The position numbers and the translations under genes are program-made. 64,000 bases of DNA, taken from Epiperipatus broadwayi (lineage: Eukaryota; Onychophora; Udeonychophora; Euonychophora; Peripatidae). The notes under the pieces are model-generated. The model had not been told where the DNA came from. It saw only the letters and a list, made by a program, of their open reading frames with translations, and searched no databases. The first letter of the stretch is position 1, and each line of letters starts with the position of its first letter. The stretch covers positions 693,501 to 757,500 of the forward strand of contig JAQFVV010000317.1 in assembly GCA_028023455.1 (NCBI GenBank), written 5' to 3'. Positions 56,469-64,000 of the stretch are shown in pieces.

Positions 56469-59439
56469 ATGATGGGAGCAATCTCCACTAGACAAACGGC
56501 TAGATCAGAAAATAATTTGATTAAAACTAGATCACATATTACCAAAAAAAAATCAATTATCACATCTAAAAAAAAATACACATTAATCCTTATAAATCTA
56601 GAAGTACTACTACTTATCTACAACAAAATTTAGAAGATGATTCATTACTTCTACTGGAGAATAAACAAAATTTAAGTAATGTAAATGAAGGCCTAGCTCT
56701 AGATTCTATAAGAGTGACTCGTAATATTTGCATAATAAACAAAGAAAAGAAACGCACTTCAGAAGCATCAAATAACTATGTTACAAAACCAAACCATAGT
56801 TTAAATCAACCTTCGACAAAAAATAACTCAACAGATTCACTAGAATTAATTACTATCAATTTCCCTGGAAAATCGGAAAAGTATAGCCCAAGAAATAGCG
56901 TTAGCTTTATTACAGATAATGTAATACACCCGCTTCAACACGTATCAAAATCTAATAGTTCACTCCCCGTGAATATGGGAAGTTCAGATTCAGATGATAC
57001 AAATAAAATATCTGCTAATACAAATGTATGTGAAACTAAACCTAAAACCCCCAAAATTAAAAAAAAAAGATAATAGAAAAGCCTACCTACATCGATCAGG
57101 TCCGGGAGTTTTCTGCCGGATCTGATACCAATATTTCAGAAGACACATCTTTCTTTAGTTCAGTCGAAACTAAAAAAAAATCCTCTACTAGTACACAATC
57201 TAATAGGCTTCCTGTTGTTAGGAAAACTAATAATAATTCTAAAAAGGCTCCTGATAAAAGCCAGTCTATCAGCTCTTATAATGAATCAAATGTCTAGAGC
57301 TGAGAGCATGGCAATAATGATTTTGAAGATTACATTGCAGCAAATCTAAGCACAGAAGAAAAAGGCTTAAATAATTCCCAGACTCCACACCCCATTATAT
57401 ATATGGAAAATAAAGAAGAAAATTTAATAAACAGTCAATGTTACAAGTCCTCAAATAAACAAATTAATTCTAACACTAAAAATAAAAAAAGATACCTGAG
57501 GCGCTGAATCAAAGTCCCCTTAGAACTTCACAAATGGAAGCGAAGTTACTCACAAAGTCTACCGTAGCTGTTTCAAACCTAAAAACAGTACTGTCTCTCA
57601 GAGAATACACACAAAAACAAACAATTGCTGAACATAATCACCAAATAAATCCTACATATGCTAATATAACTAAAATAGGATTGATACAGCCCAGTAACAC
57701 AAATATAAACTCAACTAAAAATATGATAATTCCAAGTATCTCTCAGCACTACGAACGTGTAATCGCTCACGCAAATGCACCTGATCTAACAATACTAGAG
57801 TTAATAGAACAGGACTCAAGTCAACAAATTAATGAAGCACAATCAAACCCTCTACATAACTCCTTCTCCACCGATAATATTACTGAAGATCAATACACAA
57901 ATATAACAAATAATTTCAATGCTTCTATCCCAATTAACTTACTAAAATCACTCACTAACTACAACAGTGATAAGAGCCTCATTCTGGCAACTACGGACGC
58001 AAATTGTTCACTCTACAAGTTCCCTATTGAGGCTCTTTGTCAACTTATAAAATAAGAGAATATTGGTGATGGCATACATCACATTCTAACTCATACCAAT
58101 GATAGATACTTAGCAGTTGAGTTCACATCTTGGGCAAAAAGAAATATGTTCAGAAACAATTACAAAACAATTGACAACAAACTAATGATTTATATAGATC
58201 TCGACAGAACATCCACACTATCAGGAAGAATCAAAAACTATTATGGGAATAGATGAAACCCAACTTCAAGAAATATTAACATGCTTTGCTAAAATTTCCA
58301 AATTCAAATACCTCCCGATGGACAGAACAGAAAACTTCATCCTATCAAACACGGCTATATTTGATCTACAGCTGATGAAAGGCATAATTCCAACAGATAT
58401 ACCTACAGAAATAAAACACAAGGGGTCTCCAATGATTCTCTCATTCTTAGGAGTCAGGCCCCAATGTTTTTACTGTGGACAGAGATCCCATTTAATCAAA
58501 GACTGCATTTCACGCATCTGTACAACATGTGGAAACAAAAAGAACAGATACCGAGATGCAAAGAAAACCATACAAACCCAACTGAGGAATACCACAATTC
58601 TGAAGACCATACTGTACATAATAATTCATCAGATCAACACAACCAACAAGATGAGTTCCGGATAGTAGAGAAGAACAAAGAGATATAATTTTCAGCCTAC
58701 ATCCAAAAGTACACCATACTCCAATTTGAACACAAAAAATCAATCTCATCCACATATTAAAGGTCTACAACTCAGAACCACTTATCACAAAACTAAAACT
58801 GATGAAACTAGTCATCTGGAAGGAAATAACTCTCAGAGTTCCACAACAAAACTCAAAATCACCTCTCTTCATTAGACAGCCAATTAACACATACGCCAGC
58901 CAAGCCACAGATCTGCCCAAAAACCTACCATCTTATCACACTCTTTAGAAACTTCATTCCCAAAACAAAAAACCAATCTCAACATAAATGCAGCAATAAA
59001 TCAAGATTCCAACATCATGAAAAATAACTCGAAAGACGAATTTTCAGAACAAAATTCTGAAATGGAAAACAGTACATTAGAATCTTTTAATAACAAAAGA
59101 AAATCATCCAATATCAACAAAGCTAGATCAGAGGAAAATAATATCACTTTGCCACTCACCATTAAAGGCAGCAACTTTAGTAATCAGATTTTACAACATA
59201 ATAATACAACAGAAACAGTTGGAGAAAAAATACAGAAAATTATCTGCTCAAGGTCAAATAGCCCACAATCCAGACCCGATTACTCCTCATCCGATGATGA
59301 AATATTAATACCTCAGTTTTCCCTTACTAATAACAAAGATAATCTTCGGAATCTTGCCCAATGCCTTCCACAAATCGCTAAAAACCTGCCTGCGGTAAGT
59401 AATGGCAATTCCATTGGCAATGAACAGTATCACTTGTAG
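56469..59439 (+). pseudogene. ORF1 (gag-like nucleic-acid chaperone), frameshifted
   Basis: ORF1 proteins of L1/Tx1 elements coat the element RNA. Starting at ATG 56469, the frame is lost in an A run near 56572 and continues as a Ser/Asn/Lys-rich, probably disordered N-terminus (56600-57070). It shifts again and carries on through 57080-57500, then 57534-58055 and, after another break, 58243-58560. There a classical zinc knuckle C-x2-C-x4-H-x4-C (QCFYCGQRSHLIKDC, 58462-58506) is followed by a partial second one (CTTC). The block before the knuckle (58243-58455) has the position of the RNA-binding fold. The last segment, 59017-59439, is again Ser/Asn-rich with an acidic 'SSSDDEIL'. At least five indels or stops separate these pieces, so no protein can be made. 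Confidence 0.75.
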
Positions 59440-62400
59440 GATTGCTGGGGTAAATGTCAGAGGTATAAACTCTCACACGAGTTCATGCCATTAGGCATTT
59501 CTTTTCATCTGTCTCTCCCCACATTCTCTTTATGGGAGAGACAAAGTACCACTTTAACTCAAAAACAATATTTCCTCTGAACTAAACAAACTTGGTTTTA
59601 CTCATCTTTCAGTTAATCACTCTCCAGCTGGAGGTGTGGGCTTCCTAATTAACAAAAAAATGCCTCCCAACAAGTTTAAAATGTTATACAAATACCTTAA
59701 TTTAATAGCTATCAACCTGACTTATGATAATAACACATTCAATGCATTCTATGTATATCTGTCTAATAATGTAACAACTATTTTAAAAGTTATTCACACT
59801 ATTAATATGCTCACTGCTAATAATGATGCTCCCTCAATCCTCATGGGGGATTTTAATATTTCCTATGACTGCTTCACATCAAAATACTTACACCTGCTAA
59901 ATCGAGGCTTTTTAAATGGAAGAGGCTTCTTTCCACCCAACGCCTTCTCTTTTTACAATGAAACTCAGCACTCTCTAATAGACCTCTTATTTTATACCTC
60001 AGAATTACACCTCAGTCTGGAGGCCACGCTCCAGCCAGTCACCTTCTCAGACCACCAAGCAATATTAACTTCTCTACAGTTTAGAAACTGTACCACAATC
60101 AGTCTCAACAAAACTATTAGCATACTAACTCATGCTGCCATGACGGAAGCCTTTTTCTCTGAAACATACATTCTGTTTCATAAGATTGATATTCTTTCTA
60201 GGCCTCCAGAAGAAGCCTGGTTTTCATTCATGGGAATATTGCAGATCTTAATAGCACACTATACTAAGGAAATCAAAGGGCCTACCACCCTATTCAAAGA
60301 ATTAGAACATATCCACAATAAGATCAAGAACTTTGCTATAGACATTGAACCTATAGAAAATTTACTTGCCCTCAAAAATCAATATAAACAAACAACAATA
60401 GCAGAACATATAGCTATTAAGAGATCTAAGATTTTCCTGCCATCACAACACTGTTGGACGAGAGGATACCTGCGGTGGGCTTTAGGTGCAAAATCAAAAC
60501 AAACCACTCCAACAATTATAACCATCAATGGTTTTCAAACCACTGGCCTCCAAATGATTCAACATATCGAAGAACACCTCAGAGATCACCTTCAGGCTCA
60601 CTATGTGGATGTACACAAAGCATCGAGAGACAGTACTAGAGTAAATGCACATGGCATCACTGAGGCAGAGCTCAAAAGCCGCCTTTTAGCACTACCCATA
60701 AATGTACATCCTGGAATGCATGCCATTTCTCAAATTTGTACTAACTCACCTCAATAACTTCACAATCCCAATCATCATGAAATGATTAACATTTATCATC
60801 ACAGAAAAGATCAATAGCCAACCTCTATCCAATAGCGATGGTTCCATTCATTAAAAAGAACAGAGCTCTAACATCCATCAACGGCTTAAGACCTATATCC
60901 ATGACCCCTATCCTCATTAAAATAATAGAGGGGGTCATAAAGGAGAAAATACAAGACAAAATCCTAAACAAAATATCAGAATCACAATTTGCCAGAAAAG
61001 GGATCATCCACACTAACTGCAATGGGAGAGGTCAAAATATTACTGGACCATATCAGATTTAAAAAATTGTCCAAACCTATTGCAGTACAGATTGACATTA
61101 CTGAAGCATTTGATTCAGTCAACATTAATACTCTACTTGATTTACTGGATGAATGTGAAATTTCCACAGAAATTATCCAAATCATTGATAACCTCTTCCA
61201 CAACAGACTAATACACATATCGCTCAATGGGTCATATTCCAACGGTTTCTCCCCTACCAGATCTATTCTGCAGGGATTCCCACTGAGTGCCCTACTGTTT
61301 TCATGCTACATTAACCCCCTGTTAATAGCATTAGAGAGCTCCCTCCCTGGAGTATTTATACCATGCATCAAGAAATCAATTAAGACCATCGCCTATATGG
61401 ACGACGTTCTTATTATTCTACCATCCCAGAAATTCCTAAAACCTCTCTACAAAATCCTTAACAGTTTCTCTAAAACCTCGCAGCTTACCATAAACCCTGA
61501 AAAGTCATCATCATGGCATATTCTTAATGGAAGAAAAATAAAATCTAACTTTCTAGCCGAGCCCCAGAATTTTCTAGGATTCCCTGTATATAAATTTCAA
61601 TCTGACATGTTGAAACATATACAGAATACCATCATTGACTCAACAAATCATCTTACACAGACACTCTCAAAAGTTTATTTATCCTCCAAGGCAAGGTGGC
61701 CTTACTAAACATGAAAGTAATGTCTAAAATAGCCTACTACTTGCCCATTATATCTGTGTCAAAGACCTTCATTAATAAAATCAATAGGATATGTGCGGGT
61801 CTGTTCTGGAAGCGCCACATAACCTCCATTAGTATTTCAAGAATGCAATATCACAGAAAACTCAATGGAATGTCTCTACATTCCATTCAAGCCATTAACT
61901 ACCAAAAAGGCCACACACTAATCTTCAACCTTATCCAAAAATTTGGCTAACCCCTAATATTAAGAGAGGTGATATCTACAGACACTCCCCCTCCCATCAA
62001 GGCTGGTTGGCTAGACCAACTAATTTCCCTTCTAAAACAACATAACAGCACGGCTACTGACGTATTTAAAAACAAAATTAACATATGGGATGCACACAAT
62101 TTAATAAGCCCTAAACTACCTCAAATTAAACCAAGTATTACAGAATCACGACCTTATTCAAATTCTGGAAGTTGGAACCCAAATTCCTCGACTATCTAAT
62201 AAAGGTGAATCTAAATGCAATGCATACCAATTGGTTCCTGCATTACAAAAGAGGTATAAGAAACATAGACCCCATTTGTTCAAACTGCTTAATGCATGAA
62301 GAAACATTTGAACACATTATGCTTTCTTGCATGGGATTGGGAAGGATTAAACTCATAATATCTCAAAATAGTATTATTGATTACTATAAAATTCTAACAA

Positions 62401-62460
62401 TCAAAGAGTGTATTAAGGAAAGAGACTTCCCCACCATTAGGATAGCAATATTTGTTACAT
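59420..62460 (+). pseudogene. ORF2 (endonuclease plus reverse transcriptase), frameshifted
   Basis: ATG 59420 lies 20 nt before the ORF1 stop and in another frame, so the ORFs overlap. The start 'ITCRIAGVNVRGIN' is the usual opening of APE-type LINE endonucleases. TAG at 59492 and TAA at about 59558 follow. 59636-60757 is open and holds 'GGVGFLI', 'ILMGDFNISYD', 'HSLIDLLFYTS' and 'TFSDHQAI', the catalytic D-F-N and S-D-H boxes. RT follows across frameshifts: 'LRPISMTPILIKIIEGVI' (60885-60938), motif A 'QIDITEAFDSVN' (about 61088-61123), motif B 'LQGFPLSALLF', motif C 'YMDDVLI', and 'FLGFPVYKF'. The thumb is at 61696-61950, and the C-terminal knuckle C-x2-C-x8-H-x4-C at about 62277-62330. All motifs are chemically sensible but lie in several frames. 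Confidence 0.8.
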
Positions 62461-62789
62461 AGTCTATCTGGGTGACAGGATGTAAATTAAAGTTTAGCAT
62501 TCTCCAGCCAGAAGCAAACTCTCCTCAAAGTTTCTACATGAAGAAACATGGAAACTGCTCAAAATACCCTACCTACAAAATGACATCAATCCTAATGATT
62601 GATAAACTATATAACAGGTAAAAGAAACACGCAAATATCTGATTAATGTATGGACATAAAAATGCCCTAAACACACACTAATGTTTCTCTGATCTACGAT
62701 CTGACTAAACAAACAAACCAGATCTCATCTCATTCTACACAAACTCTTGGAGAACCTATAACAATATAAACATGTATAACTATCACTGA

Positions 62790-62850
62790 AAACATTTGTA
62801 TATACCTATTATTAATAAACCTAAATTTTTTTAAATAAAAAAAAAAAAAA
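62790..62850 (+). terminator. Element 3' end: poly(A)-signal-like words and A run
   Basis: AATAAA occurs at 62814 (TTATTAATAAACC) and again as AAATAAAA directly before the A run ending at about 62850, consistent with retrotransposed polyadenylated RNA. Confidence 0.6.
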
Positions 62851-64000
62851 ATTGATTCAGTCTAATTGAATAGAGGTGATTGAACATCATATGACTGACT
62901 AAACAATTTACCTTAATCTCTTGTCATTCTTAAGATATGCGGTGAAGACTCTCTTCAAAAAGTTTGCAACCCCAATTTTTACTATTAACCCAAACTACAC
63001 TAATAAAAGTTGATTTTATGTATATATAAAACAAATAATTTCTTAATTATAGCTACTATTATGAAATCGCAAGTAGTAAAAATTGAGATTTGTCAAGTGA
63101 CATACTTTTATTCCCATAAATATTAAAAAATGAAGGAAGATGAAATATATAAATTTGATAATCTGTAAATCAAAATTTATATGTATATAATTGTTTAAAG
63201 AAATGTATATAGTTTATTATTTTTGTTAATACTTAAAAATAAATAACTATTCAAACATTTATGATTAAATTTTATTTTAAGTCTTCACAATGTCTTTATA
63301 TGAATCATTGCTATAAGTTAAAAATATATTAGTTTACAGAATAAGACTGAATAAATAAAATATTTATGTATATACTAATCTGAAATTATAAAGGCTTTTT
63401 CCTCCTACGTGACAAGTTTTTTTTTTTGTTGTTGTTCTTCAATTTTTTTTTTTTTTTGCTTCTGCATGAAATGTTGGCAGGTGTTGGAAAACCTATCTAA
63501 TTATGTGAACAATGATGATAACATTACTTTGATTTCACCATCTCTTTGTCTTAATTGATGTTAAATGTTTATCTTCTCACTAAATAATTATTGCACATTA
63601 ACTACCATCTTTGTTTTCACTGGAGAGAATTTCCTAATAGCCCTATTTAAAGTGATAAGAGAAGCTACAAAATGTTTATTAGGAAGAAAATCAAACAAGA
63701 TGGAAATAATTACAATCTCAAGGCTTCCAAGCAAGTTAATTATGGCTTTCCATTAATAAGAAAGAGAAAATAATGTAAAGTTGTTTTTTTTTTAAAAAAA
63801 ATATTATTAGATTATATATATTGTAACCTAAATAAATGAGTTCAAAGAAATATTTAAAGGATATTACCATACCTGAGTTGTCTACTATATATAAGAAATA
63901 ATCATAAATTCAAAAATTAAATGATGATCAAAAGATATTATTATATCTGAGTAAAGGAGTCCAAATATCAAGAATTATAAGCAAATTATTATAGCAATGT
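62851..64000. other. Non-coding stretch with one unexplained less AT-rich patch
   Basis: 63400-63770 has long T tracts, an acceptor-like GCAG at about 63477-63480 and a 63-codon open frame (63565-63756) including 'REATKCLLGRKSNKMEIIT'. I recognise no family. Nothing else is seen. Confidence 0.4.

Larger units (their letters stand above)
56405..62850 (+). mobile_element. Large L1/Tx1-like non-LTR retrotransposon, nearly full length but frameshifted
   Basis: About 6.4 kb with two overlapping ORFs, ORF1 with a CCHC zinc knuckle and ORF2 with endonuclease, RT and a C-terminal zinc knuckle, followed by a short 3' UTR and an A run at 62837-62850 preceded by AATAAA-like words. The plus strand is strikingly A/C-rich compared with both flanks, which marks the boundaries. 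Clade assignment to L1/Tx1 rests on the CCHC-type ORF1, 'QGFPLSALLFSCYINPLL' in motif B and the architecture; I am only moderately sure. No target-site duplication was found. Confidence 0.8.

Noticed and set aside
1-64000. CRISPR arrays, bacterial operons, riboswitches or rRNA genes
   Set aside because: The repeats seen are tandem duplications, satellites or inverted repeats without regular spacers, and the window is clearly animal nuclear DNA.

Overview
The window is about three quarters A+T and looks like non-coding DNA from a large, repeat-rich animal genome. There are no operons, bacterial start signals or long intact genes. It has simple repeats, many broken retroelements and one short exon with proper splice sites. 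RTE, Penelope-like and L1/Tx1-like elements together with very long introns would fit an invertebrate such as a cephalopod mollusc, but nothing in the sequence proves the species.

Host gene. The only host coding sequence I can support is a 74-nt internal exon at 20026-20099 (+). Its 24 codons match, from memory, the start of the second half of the C-terminal bMERB domain of EHBP1 (EH domain-binding protein 1). I found neither the preceding nor the following EHBP1 exon, so much of the window is best read as the two introns around this exon (inference).

Mobile elements in order. A 5'-truncated RTE LINE lies at 7.34-8.74 kb (+). Two head-to-head Penelope-like (PLE) 3' fragments with GIY-YIG remnants lie at 10.03-11.27 kb, and a third decayed PLE bounded by inverted repeats lies at 12.2-13.5 kb. 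A second RTE copy at 23.6-25.35 kb (+) is split by a 498-bp TA-flanked inverted-repeat element. A Tigger/pogo-like TIR element at 26.35-28.74 kb is split by a better preserved PLE on the minus strand; its unsplit sibling is at 46.70-47.76 kb. A possible LTR-retrotransposon remnant with a coiled-coil ORF lies at 32.3-34.8 kb. A TA-flanked MITE family has copies at 36.7-37.6 and 40.0-40.2 kb. An L1/Tx1-like 3' fragment is at 38.2-38.6 kb (-). A nearly open RTE-clade ORF is at 43.06-45.07 kb (+). A long but multiply frameshifted L1/Tx1-like element, with ORF1, endonuclease, reverse transcriptase and C-terminal zinc knuckle, occupies about 56.4-62.85 kb (+).

Other structure. There are two strong hairpins: 35.6 kb, and 41.5 kb with 68-bp arms and only two mismatches. 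Tandem duplications lie at 17.7, 29.1 and 33.3 kb. An alternating-length satellite occupies 53.7-54.7 kb, and G-tracts occur at 16.3-16.5 kb. A CpG-richer island of unknown role is at 30.7 kb, and an exon-like segment at 51.69 kb has strong splice signals. The remaining stretches are AT-rich DNA in which I recognise nothing. None of the retroelement ORFs is intact, so the window holds no complete active system; its interest is in nested insertions and hairpin structure.
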